Source: Datisca glomerata (lineage: Eukaryota > Streptophyta > Magnoliopsida > Cucurbitales > Datiscaceae). Taken from it: 64,000 nt of DNA. The stretch is taken from NCBI GenBank assembly GCA_003255025.1, contig QANY01002976.1:3456615-3520614 (forward strand), given 5' to 3'. Positions 47,614 to 58,620 of this stretch are shown here, one piece after another. The notes beneath the pieces are model-generated. The model was not told the origin of the DNA. It searched no databases and saw only the letters and a program-made list of their open reading frames with translations. The translations under genes were made by a program, and so were the position numbers. Numbering within the stretch: the stretch's first letter is position 1; every line of letters starts with the position of its first letter.

Positions 47614-48894
47614 ATACTTCCCACTGGAAACGAACCTTGTCCTCAAGGTTCAAATCTAGAAAACGTTGGCATAGAACCGGAATAGGCTCCCAAGTCATGT
47701 CTTCTAGGTAAATTTTGCCACCTTCGTCCCAAATAAATCTATCTTTCTTTAACAACTGAGTAAGTGGGCGAGAAATGAGCCCGTAATGACGAACAAATTT
47801 TTTGTAATAACTAGTTAAACCCAAGAAAAAAAAGAAATTTGTTCAGTAGATGGATCTTCAACTCCATAACTTTCTTGAATTCTTGAAGTAGGTTGCCCAC
47901 CTCCTTTGGCCATTCTTCTTGAATTTGTTCTGATGGAACTCCCAGTCCCGATATAGTAAACAACTCAGCGCCAGCCCGCCACTCAAGTAATAATGCATTT
48001 ATTCCGACAATGGATGGAAAGGGAACCATACTTGCCGCTAAACAATACCGCTGGCCTCGTACAATAAATTTCATTGTCATATGCTTGTAGTCAGAAATAA
48101 TCGATCCAAGATCCGCTAACCATTGAACCCCAGAACAACATCCAATCCGGTAATAGGAAGAGAATAGAGTGATGTAACAAACTCATAATCCTGAATAATT
48201 ATTTTAACCTCGTCATACAGGTTCTGACACCACAAACGATCTCCGCTAGTCACCTTTACTGTGAACGGCGTGATTGGCGTAACAACCAACTGTAAACGCC
48301 CCGCAACTTGTTCGTTAACAAAATTGTGGCTCATCCGTTATCCACCAGAACGCTAACGGTTTGATTACATATCTTTGCTTCCATTCGCATAGCCTGTTTC
48401 CCTGCACCCCCAGTTGTAGCATTCAAAGAGATTTTCAGCTCCGGCTCATTTAATTCACTTTCTTGATCGTTCTTTTCATCTTCTTGGTCAGTCTTTTCAT
48501 CATCACCCATCGCATCGATCAACATCACTAGAGCCTCTTGACATTGATGGGAAGGAACAAATTTTTTGTCACAATTAAAGTAAAGGTTTTGAGCCCGCCT
48601 CTGCTTCATTTCTTGGATCGGAAAATATTATCGCACCCATTCTAACTATACCAACGGATTCACGCCGAAAAATTATGGAAAGTCAATTTTGAGTCGCGGC
48701 ATTCACTTTTTGGACTTCTTAGAATGACCATTGCTCGACGTGTTGCTACTTTTGTCTAAAGACATCTCACTCATTGAATTCTTTACATTTCTTGCCGAAG
48801 AAATCGATTGGGCATTCGAAGAAGAACTCTTCAATTTCGACATGTCATGTTGTTTCTTTACTTTCTTTTTTACAGCGTTATCCCAACTGGGCAA
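47614..48894 (-). pseudogene. Internally deleted gag-pol of the small gypsy element
   Basis: Minus strand, in order. A Ser/Lys-rich gag part lies at 48894-48703. A region at 48609-48331 begins RRAQNLYFNCDKKFVPSHQC, a derivative of the CCHC knuckle. The acidic linker and the protease start VSVLVDNG follow, and the next frame FVNEQVAGRLQL with ITGLDVVLGFNG to 48116. At 48080-47811 comes the pre-RT part with WPKEVGNLLQEFKKVM. The frame then passes directly to [20 protein letters not shown] (RNase H start, 47824) and, soon after, to [13 protein letters not shown], typical of the far C-terminus after integrase. Several stops and shifts occur. No active enzyme can be made. Confidence 0.85.
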
Positions 48895-48964
48895 ATGTGT
48901 TGTCGAATTGATTTTTGTTTGATGTCGATAACGTAATGAGCATACGAAGACTCTCGTGAATCGT

Positions 48965-48984
48965 AGCGTTAGCTTGATACCAAT
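48965..48984 (-). promoter_or_regulatory. Primer-binding site, tRNA-Met type
   Basis: Read on the minus strand directly after the 5' LTR: ATTGGTATCAAGCTAACGC. The first 8 bases after the spacer, TGGTATCA, are those used by most plant Ty1 and Ty3 elements that prime from initiator tRNA-Met. Confidence 0.85.
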
Positions 48985-49333
48985 TGATGAAACTTGATGG
49001 ATCGATGATCGAATTCCTAACTCACAGTGTTATGAAACACTCTTATTAACTCACAGTGTTAAGAGACGCAAGAGTTTTCCTTAAAAATACTTCATTCACT
49101 AATCAATAATCGAACCAAAGAATTGCATTATATAGCTGGCTAAAGAAAGATCCACAATATATGGAAACCGTCTAATTATATCAATCAATCTTTAATTAGC
49201 TGAAACTAATTAATTTTCCCAAACAACTCAATTAATGATTTAATTACTAATTAACCACATAGTCATGTAATCGTACGTTACTATCTTGACTCGATTATCA
49301 CATCGAAGCATGTCAATACTGTCCGATCAATCA
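48985..49333 (-). repeat. 5' LTR of the gypsy deletion derivative
   Basis: 349 bp, partner of 47271-47613, with scattered substitutions and small indels. It is next to the primer-binding site, so it is the 5' LTR of a minus-strand element. Confidence 0.92.
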
Positions 49334-49338
49334 AAAGC

Positions 49339-50455
49339 CTTAAAATACTCAATGACTTGACAACTCACTCATCTTTAGGCAAATAAGGGATGACCATGTT
49401 ATATTTAGATCGCTCATTTGATTTGAACTTCACATTTCCTTATAAAAACTATTTCATTCAGTTTTAATCTTTCATATAGTAAGATCTCAGTCAATGATAC
49501 TTTTAACCATTCACTTTTGACTAAAAGAATCACGTCTAATTCTATAATGTACTTGAATTGATCCAAGTTCCGGGATATGGACCCATATCCTCCGCATTTC
49601 TGTAGATTTCACTATTTTTTTTTATGTTGTTGTGTTAACGAATAACAAAATAAGAGAATACCTTATTCAAGACATATATTATTGCAACCACGGAATGCAA
49701 ACTGTCCGTCCATAAGTGATAAATTATGTATGTAAAAATATCTCACAAACTGTCCGGCCGTAGAGTAGAGAAATTTTTAATTCCCTATTTTTATTCTTTA
49801 AGGCTACATAAAAATATAGTATAAATTAGAATTTTCACATCTTTTATCATTTAATATAATTTATAAAATAGAGAATTATTTTTATTTAATAATATTTTTT
49901 TATAAATAATATGTAAATGTAATAGTCGTATAATAGCATACAGAATCGTAGATATTCATAAAGATGAAATTGAATATTAAGTAATATTTATGTTTATTCC
50001 TATAAATTAATTTAGAAAAATATTTTCGAATAACACAAATTATATTTTTATATGATAGAATTTGACAAATTGATGAATAATCATTTTCTATATTATTCAA
50101 ATAGCAATGCTATATAGTAAAATTTGAATAATATTAGAAAAAAGCTAATGTATTTATTATCACTATTGATTTAAAATGAACTTATTTTTCCCAAAGTAAT
50201 TAATTTATCAAAATAAATATATGAAAATATCCTAAAAAGGATTTTATCTTAACATCTAATAAAAACACATAATTAGAATAAATAACGCTTTGGTTCTTAA
50301 AAAATTACTTTCCTATAACGTAAGTATAAATATTTTTCAAATAAAACATAGAAAAAATAGCAATATAGAATAACCATCATTAAAAATTTGTAAAACCAAT
50401 TTGTTTATAAAAATATTGCAGTTTTTGTAAGAACTGGTTTCTAAAAGCTACTCTC
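49339..50455. other. AT-rich intergenic DNA, no gene seen
   Basis: Very AT-rich. ACTGTCCG occurs twice (near 49700 and 49750) with similar surroundings. No protein motif. Confidence 0.6.
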
Positions 50456-51693
50456 TGAAAAAACTCTCTTTCTGATTTATTCTTTCATCACTTTCGTTTC
50501 TCGTTGGAGAATGAGATATTGGATCTCATTTCCCGCTGAAACTTTTTCTATCATTCTAACTATATTTTCTTCCATTTTCATAATAATGATTTTTCCTACA
50601 CCTAGATCTAAATCTATGGTGATTTTTCCTCCAACTAGATCTTTATAGTACTTTCCTTCGGTAGCATTCACTTTATGACTGTTTTCGATAGATCTAGCCC
50701 AGATCTATAAGTTGTGGTGGTCGATTGTGCCTGATTCTTCATTGGATCATTTGACAAAATATATTTCAAACGATTTCAGTCAAGCAAGTTTTTTTGGGTG
50801 ACGAAGGTACTTAGAACGAGCCAAGATAAAGCTCTAAATTATCTTTTTGTTCGTTCAGTAGTTTTCTTATTGTTGTGACTGATTTAGATATTTTGGTTGT
50901 TAAGATTTTTTGTTGATCTTTTCAGATTTGGTTTATCTTTGTTGATATATCTGTATTTTCTTGTTATTATCATGATCTAGATCTGTATTATTTTTCTGAA
51001 ATAAATGAAATCTTTGTCTAAAAATAAAGAAAACTACTGCAGAGAAACATAAATTATAAATTAATCTATTTGAAGTCAGATTTTTTAAAAAGATTTCATT
51101 CATCTCAGAAAAAGAGTACAGATCTAGATCAAGATAATAACAAAAAATACAGATCTATCAACAAAGATAAACCAAATCTCGAAATATCAACAGAAAAATT
51201 TAACAATCAAAATACATAAATCAGCCACAACAATAAGAAAACTACTGAACGAATAGAAATGATAATTTAGAGCTTCATCTTGACTCATTCTGAGTACCTC
51301 TATCATCCAAAAAGGCTTGACTGACAGAAATCGGTTGAAATACGCTCTATCAAATGATCCAATGAAAAATCTGGCACAATCGACCACCACAACTTATAGA
51401 TCTGGGCTAGATCTATCGAAGACAATCATAAAATGAATGCTACCGAAGGAAAACATCATAGATCTTGATCTAGATCTAGGTGGAAGAAAAATCATCATAG
51501 ATATTGATCTAGGTGGAGGAAAAATCACCATAGATATTGATCTAAGTGGAGGAAAAATCACCATAGATATTGATCTAGGTGGAGAAAAACCGTAATAGAT
51601 CTATATCTAGCTGGAGGACAAACCATCATAGATCTTAGAGGAAAAATGTTTATTATGAAAATGAAAGAAATAAACTATAGAGAGTTTTTTCCT
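50456..51693. repeat. Fold-back: ~0.55-kb inverted arms around a ~75-bp centre
   Basis: The left arm (50456-51015) and right arm (about 51090-51693) are reverse complements with moderate divergence. Shared landmarks are GAAAAAACTCTCT at the outer edges, TCCTTCGGTAGCATTCA, AGATCTAGCCCAGATCTATA, TTTAGAGCT and AATAAATGAAATCTTT near the centre. The left arm has about 90 bp (50488-50575) that the right arm lacks, and the right arm has extra minisatellite units. The inner edges look like retroposon tails (TGAAATCTTTGTCTAAAAAT), so it may be two tail-to-tail copies of one retroposon. A long hairpin RNA could form if it is transcribed. Confidence 0.88.
51440..51625 (-). repeat. Minisatellite in the right arm of the fold-back, ~36-bp unit
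   Basis: GGAAAAATCACCATAGATAT followed by TGATCTAGGTGGA repeats about five times with small changes. The matching place in the left arm (about 50580-50650) has only about two units, so copy number changed after the arms separated. Confidence 0.85.
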
Positions 51694-53475
51694 GTTGGAA
51701 TATGATATTGACAAGGACAAATAGCTGTTTTCTTAGCCTTAAAATCAGATTTACCAACACTTAAAAAACTGCTTAAATTAAATTATTATAAAATCACTTT
51801 AAACTGATTAAATTATTAGTTCATCTATAGACCAGAGAATTAATAAAAGAATATTAATTACCACAGGGGTGTGCATTTGTTTTATCCATATGAAAACCAG
51901 AAAATGCATTATCATTTATAAAAATAATATAATGTATTGTCATTTGATAGTTTTTCAATGGTTGAGATCAAGTTACTCAGTTACGAAAGTTTTGAAATAA
52001 GAAAGAAAAATTTGTTCTGAATTATGTCCATTGAAAAACAATGGGATAGTCCATAGTTTTGGCATCAAACCCACATAAAACCAGGGCCACTTTTGTTTAT
52101 TAAAAAAAGATCTTGTTCCACATGCATCATGCAAATTCTCATTGGATCACTGTAAAATTGCGAACTATCAGACTAATACTTCTGTAATTTTTTTTGTTAA
52201 GCTTATAAATTTCATGAAATTAAAAAAAAATACTAGTGAAACCCTAGTCTCATGGCATGAGGGTAGAAACTTAACTAATATAACTCAAATGTTCCTAATA
52301 TTCATATATATATATTGATTTGTTGGAATATTTGCTATAGTCTTAGTACTTTTCTGGAGTATTTGCAGGTACTCAAATATTAATGGAATATTTGCAGGAT
52401 TTGATGGAATAATTTTGTTTATCGTTTTTTAATAGAACAATTTGAATTTGAATAAGTTCTTTGTTTGAAGCAACTGATTTGAATTTGGATATAGCTATAT
52501 ATAATTATAACCATACGAGAAAATAGGATAGAGACTCGCATAATACATATTAAACCAAATAAATAATTTATTTCTTACCTATTAGTCTAAAATTGCTGTC
52601 TATATTTATTTCATATATACAATTACATAATATAACTGGCTGGTTTAAAACTTGACAAGGGGGAAATTGGATGTTGTATTGACTAACATTGTTAATTAAT
52701 TTTATTTTTTACCTCCATGTGATGCCGAACTTGTAAATTCTCCAGAAAAGAATAACCAGCACAATAATTAAAATTTTGATTCTTGAGTAAAATATTGGTA
52801 ACTAATTTTAGTAATTAAAAAATGGGATAAATATACTTGGGTCATATTTGATTGGCATGAGGAAATTGGAATCGAAATTGGAAAGAGAATGAAAATAAAT
52901 GGGCATCAGAATGAGAATAAATTCATAGTTTGGTAATTTAGACAACAAAATGAATGCATGAATTATTAGTGAAACTCTTTCCCGCATTTGGTTTGGCCTT
53001 TAGAATGGAATCAAATACCATTTTTGACAAAACTATTGGTCGTTAAAGATAAATTACTGAAATTTCTAAATAAATTCATTTTCAATATGCATAATAATAT
53101 AAAATAACAAAACAATTGTCTTTGCTTCTCACATATATGTGAAACATCAAATGAAGTGAATGTAAAAATATGAGTAATTGTTATAAAGCAAGTGTCAATA
53201 AAATAATATTTTTAACATGATTTCCACTAATTTGCCAATATCCACAATTATCCCATTATTGCATCATAATTATAAACTAAAAATGATTCAATAGTTTAAC
53301 CTAAATCTAACTATAGCTAAATCTAAACTCAATGCCACTCAAAATTATACATTAAAAAGTGTATCTAGCTTAGACAAAAATCACCACTTCTCATTTGAAC
53401 TAGAGTCAACCCACTACTTTGAAAATTATATCAAGTATAGGCGAAATCCTCTGACTATTTTCTCAATATCATGGG
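51694..53475. other. AT-rich DNA with MITE-like ends
   Basis: No gene is seen. Near 52842 the text CATATTTGATTGGCATGAGG followed by GGAATCGAAATTGG, and near 52984 CATTTGGTTTGGCC followed by GAATGGAATC, resemble the terminal style of the MITE at 14386. Borders and target duplications are not clear. Confidence 0.4.
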
Positions 53476-53557
53476 TGTCCACTCCTGAAATAGAATTCTC
53501 TCTCCTAGCTTAAGGTTGTCCACTCCTGAAATAGAATTCTCTCTCATAGCTTAAGGC
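53476..53557 (+). repeat. Two-copy 41-bp tandem duplication
   Basis: TGTCCACTCCTGAAATAGAA with the following 21 bases occurs at 53476-53516 and again at 53517-53557, with two or three differences. A looser repetition of CTCT-TAGAGTAGA and AGAGCCATCA continues to about 53765. Confidence 0.9.
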
Positions 53558-53802
53558 TGTCCTTTATCTCTTAAGGAAGAGCTTCCTCATCATAGGATGC
53601 TCCCTTTAGAGTAGAACCACATCTTACCCTCTATCAAAATAGAGCCATCATCTCTCATGTTAAGACTTCTCTCTATCTCTAAGGACACAGTCTTCTCATA
53701 ATGAGATACTCTCTTTAGAATAGAGTCACCTCTCAGCTCTCTGTCAAAGTAGAGCCATCAAACCTTAACTAATACCTAATATCTATAAAAACTCAAAACC
53801 CT

Positions 53803-54260
53803 CACTACTACAAAGCAATGTTAGATGACCGGTAAAAATTGTCAATATAACCCTATATTGACGGCTGACCGACTGTCATCTACCGGACTGTCATCTTTAG
53901 TCATTTAAAAAAACCATCATTATAATGGTGTACAATGACGGAGAATCCCCGTCATCGTAGGCACTGTGGAAAGTAAATAGATGACGGGGAATAGTCATCA
54001 CGAAAAGTAGATAGATGAGGGGTTTTCCCGTCATCTTAGTCACCGCAAAAAGTAGATAGATGACAGGGTTTCCCCGTCATCTTAGGTACCTCCACATAGA
54101 CTTTAGATAACGGTGAATCCATGTCATCGTAGGTACAGCCAAAAGTATAAAGATGATGATGATTCTCCATCATCTTAGTCGCCGCGCAAAGTAGATAAAT
54201 GACGGGGATTCCCTGTCATTGTAGGTACCATGAAAAGTACATAGATGATGGGTAAAAATC
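53803..54260. repeat. Left terminal and subterminal repeats of CACTA 2
   Basis: After the terminal repeat, units of about 58-60 bp recur about six times: GTAGATAGATGACGGGG(A/T)TT followed by CCCCGTCATCTTAG and a variant of GGTACC or GTCACCGC. Each holds a small inverted repeat of GATGACGGGG. Confidence 0.88.
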
Positions 54261-56321
54261 ATCATCCAAAGTTCAAGAAAAGAAAAAAAATTATTTATTT
54301 AATTAAATAAAAGCTTGGAAAATAGTATTATACAATAAAATAAAACAAAAATTATTATTATTATAATTCTAAAATATGTCTCTGCTTCTTAATTTGCTAA
54401 ATATAGAGTAATTATGTGATTAATGGACTTTTCTAATGAATCGTTGCATCCCCCATATTTGTAATTAATATGAGAATTTTGTTTTGTTTTAAAATATCAT
54501 AAAACATTCGACTAATGAACACTCTATGAAATGAGTTAATCAAGCACTTGTAGTGTAAAGTATTGACATTCCTATTCAGTACTCCTATGTGCTTCAACTT
54601 GATTATTAATTAAAAAACTCTAATAAGGACACAAACAAATCTTCAAATGAGGAAAGAATGGACAAAAAGAAGCCAAAAATAGCAAAGTAACAAGCCACGT
54701 ATAAATTCACTAGGAGATCTAATAATACCAATACATTTAAAATACCGAATGCAATCAAACAACTAAACAAGCAGAACAGGCGGGAAGAAGGTTATCCAAC
54801 CATTTGCAATTGTTTAGTGTTAGTTTAAGAGTTGATACAAGGACAATTTAGATGGATTAAACTATGACACTACTCTAACTAAAGGTAAATGAGTAGAACT
54901 GATAATAAGAAGGTTTCTAACAAGTTGTAATTTTATTGAATTAGATTGAAGGCAGAAATGCAAGCAGAGATATCAAGTTAATTGAAAAATCACTTACACC
55001 ACCAGAACTACTTTACTCATTCAAAAGAAACTCTAAACAAAATGGAAATGTAACATTCATTTTCCAACAAATCAAAATGGGAAATGTCTCAACATATAAT
55101 TTTTTAACAATTCTTTCACAATAATTATCAACAACAATCAAGAATGAATCAACAAAAGTATATCTTTTAGAATGCAAACACATAATATGATTCTTTTCTT
55201 AAATTACATCAAAAGTATACCTTCTCTATAATCAATAGCCAAAGAATAACCTGAACTTTAAGAGATACACACAACTTCCAAATGAATTGAAATAAAATAA
55301 CTTATCGAAGGAAGAAAAACTTGTTAGCATCACATCCAGACAATATAATACTCACCTCACAACATAAAGATAGCAGCCTTTCTGCCAGACCAGATTTCTT
55401 GTTAGGAAACTGAAAGGAATAAATTCCAATATATCAAGGTCTTGATTGGACGCAAAAGCATTAGCATGTTAGAAAAAATGACCAAGACAAGTAATCTAGA
55501 AAAAGAAAATGATATAAAGATGGAAGAAGCCAATTATAACTAACTCCCAAATCCACTTATGTTCTAGAAAAGAAAACATAGAACGATGCATGATTGACAT
55601 AAATCAATTTAGACAGTGTCGATGGCCCAGGGAAAGATTTTTTATTTACACAAAGAAGTGCTAATTTAATCATATAGTAGTAAGTGACCATTCTTATATT
55701 GACCTCACAATACCATCGACCGATATTCACATAAATTTAAACATTTCTAGTATACGGTAAAATATTATTTTAAAGAACATGACAAAAGAATGACAAAATT
55801 CAGGATCAAATATCAGCTGCTAAGCTAACTTGCTGGTGCAATTTGAAGTAGTTTCTCAACTTGCTCTGGGAAGAAGGTAATGAATCAATATGCACCTACC
55901 AAATTATTAGTAGAGAGTTTAGGTGTAAGTCATTCCAAATAAAAAATAAAAAAGATTCTAAACAAAAGGACTTACATATTAATACAATTCCTAATGCAGC
56001 TGAGATCATTCCTTGTAGTACAAAACTAGAAAAAAAGACAAAATAGTAATAGCAAAGGGAATAAAACTATTTTCAACAACTTTATTTTTTTTCCCAATAT
56101 TGTTGAATCCTTAAGAACCGAGCCAAAACTAATCAATCAAAAAGTTCATCGATCCCCCCCCCCCCCAAGCCAAAACTATCAGAATCAATAGCCTAAAAAT
56201 CCTTATAAAGCGGTACCAAGAGCTCTCAAATGATCAGAAAGAATAAGAATAGAGCTCAAATATCAAAAGAACAACCATTTCACATTTATAAATCATTAGA
56301 TCTATTGTTTCAATGAATATA

Positions 56322-56503
56322 ATCAAAGATAATACAAGTAACATACTTCTACATTCTCAATGAATAAGAGCAAGTAATCATCACTACAACATATTTACAT
56401 CATAGAGAATTATCAAAGATAATACAACTAACATACTTATACATTCTCAATGAATATAATGGCAAGTAATCATCACTGCAGTATATTTACATCATAGAGA
56501 ATT
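56322..56503 (+). repeat. Two-copy tandem duplication, 90-bp unit
   Basis: ATCAAAGATAATACAA(G/C)TAA starts at 56322 and again at 56412. Both units continue with ACATTCTCAATGAATA and ATTTACATCATAGAGAATT. There are only a few differences. Confidence 0.92.
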
Positions 56504-57895
56504 AAAGGTTAGATAAATGTTAACGCACCATTCAATCATGAACTTTTTCGTGGCCCAACTTCTAACAACTTTGAAAAATGTCTACAAAGTGAGAATACAA
56601 AACGCTACAGTTAGGGCAAAGAAAAATGTATGTTAAAGGTTAGCGATAATTTCTATGTTGAAAAAGTTTACATGAAATCAACTGATCAATTACCAAAAAT
56701 AATTGAGATAAAACAATAAATTTTCATGTACATGTCAATTCAGTTCATATATCAAGCCATGTACCATCTTGATGATTAGCAAGATTAGGAAATTACGATA
56801 TGAGTCACAAATTTATTCATGACACTAATCGACTTTTAAACCTACCAAAAAGATAATTAAAAGCAGAGAATAATGTCGATTAGGAAGAAGTAATTAAACT
56901 AACAAAAAACAAAATTGAAAAATCAAAGTAGAGGGTCCATTGTAAACTATTAGCTATCTTGTTAAAGCTATAGAGTGTATTTTATTAATTAATGTTCTAA
57001 TAGTCAACAATTTTCTTTTCAACACCAAAGAGCAAAAAGTTTTGTAATAGAGGCTTTTTACCCTAGATCTGATCTCAATCTACTCTCGGTCATTTCCATC
57101 TAACAACCAAGATGCTAGTTGAAAAAGAATACAACTTTGATCAAAACTCAGATAGCAATTAAAATTGAATTATGACTACTTATTTCATCAGATATTTGGA
57201 GCTAGTAAGTAACAAAACAACATGAGTTCTCAAAACATAGAATTACATATTTTTACCCGGTCAGATTTTTTCAATTACCATTCAAAATAAAGATAAGAAA
57301 AACAGAACAATAGATCAAAACCAAAATGGAATATACCATCGTTTATCTCAGGTTAATTATTCCCTATATAAGCCCTAAATTAACTTAACCCACAAATCGT
57401 CACTTTCACTTTGCAAAACAAATACTAATAAGTCTAGTTTCATTTTGCAAAACAAATACTAAGGAAAATATGGGGAAGAGAATATCTGAGCACCGCGTAG
57501 AGAAGGAAAGCTTCGAGATGATAGCTGGCAGAGGAGAGCACTGCGCAGGTGAAGGAGAGCTTCAGAAGCGACGCAGGGACACAGAATTAGAGCGACTCAG
57601 TATAAGCTTTGACCGGGATGGAGATCTAGGCTGAGAGAAGGATCCGCGCAAGGGAAGGAGGGCTTCAGGAGTGCCGATCTGCTACTTTGGAGAAGTTAAC
57701 CTTTTGAAAAAAAATGAACAATGCGTGTGGACTATATCACGACAAAGAGCTACACCAAGACTTGACGTGGGCCTTTATGGCCATTGGATTGCTCTTGAGC
57801 AATCCTAACCATTGAGTCATATTTAGGTAACTTAATAAATCAAGTTTGTTATCTTAATTCTAAATATCAAGACCCTTCAATCATATTTTACTGAA

Positions 57896-57975
57896 TGAGT
57901 TATATTATTCCACTTGAGTAATCATAGGACATAGGTGAGTTATATTATTCCACTTGAGTAATCATAGGACATAGG
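57896..57975 (+). repeat. Perfect two-copy 40-bp tandem duplication
   Basis: TGAGTTATATTATTCCACTT plus the next 20 bases occurs at 57896-57935 and 57936-57975 without a visible difference. That suggests a recent event. Confidence 0.95.
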
Positions 57976-58267
57976 TTTCATATATAAAGGGAGAAATATT
58001 CAAAACAGTGTGGGAAAATTGAAGAATAGGTCTTTATAATTATTAGATTCTAAATTTAAGTGTAGTTATTCAATATCCCAATTTTTTTCTTTTTTTTCAT
58101 TAGGTAAAGGTTGTATTTTCTCATACAAATATAGAAATATATTAATATGTTAGTATCTAACTTTCCCGAATAAATATCAAATCAGTAGTAAGAAAGTTAG
58201 TAATCATGAAAGTACTTATTAAAGCTAAATATTGCTCATACAAAACAAATGTCTAATTACATTGATA

Positions 58268-58620
58268 CATCACCTGAGTATCATATTTACATTCATCTCC
58301 AAAACAAATTTCCTAACAAAAAAATCATTCATCACCTGGACATTATATGTACATTCATCCCCAAAACAATTCCTAACCCAAAGATCATTCATCACCTGGA
58401 AATTATATGTAGATTTATTCCCAAAAATAATTTCTAACCATCACCTGGACATTATATGTACATTCATCCCCAAAACAATTCCTAACCCAAACATCATTCA
58501 TAACTGAGGCATTTATATGTACTGCATTCCCAAAAAAAATCATAACCCAAACATCATTTATCACTTGGACATTTGTACATCCACCTCCAAAAAATATTTT
58601 CCAGACAAAACGTCATATGT
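58268..58620 (+). repeat. Minisatellite, ~60-bp unit, about six copies
   Basis: CATCACCTGGACATTATATG and CATTCATCCCCAAAACAATT recur at offsets of 62, 60, 49, 60 and 59 bp (starts near 58268, 58330, 58390, 58439, 58499, 58558). It lies exactly where the last catalytic part of the C48 protease would be expected on the minus strand. Confidence 0.88.

Larger units (their letters stand above)
47266..49338 (-). mobile_element. Ty3/gypsy deletion derivative, 2.06 kb, both LTRs and TSD kept
   Basis: LTRs at 47271-47613 and 48985-49333 start TGATGAAA and end in TCA. The 5-bp target duplication AAAGC is present at 47266-47270 and 49334-49338. Transcription is on the minus strand, so the 5' LTR is the right-hand one. 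Beside it the primer-binding site TGGTATCAAGC (reverse strand, ending near 48983) matches the tRNA-Met type. Only about 1.37 kb remain between the LTRs. They hold gag end, protease and a bit of RNase H joined to the C-terminal end; nearly all RT and integrase is deleted. Confidence 0.93.
54261..58230. other. Non-coding left half of CACTA 2
   Basis: AT-rich and without recognisable exons. A GC-richer patch at 57460-57710 (for example GAAGGAGAGCTTCAGAAGCG) might be a 5' untranslated or promoter piece of a captured gene on the minus strand, but I cannot name it. Small repeats inside are listed separately. A run of 13 C lies at 56154-56166. Confidence 0.45.

Noticed and set aside
49900..50100. 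Minus-strand frame in AT-rich DNA
   Set aside because: Composition-driven (I, Y, N, K rich) without any domain signal.
56154..56166. Run of 13 C
   Set aside because: A simple homopolymer; its length may be a sequencing or assembly artefact and no function can be inferred.
58232..58507. Plus-strand open frame with repeated peptide text
   Set aside because: It is the 60-bp minisatellite read in one frame; its length is a multiple-of-three effect, not a gene.
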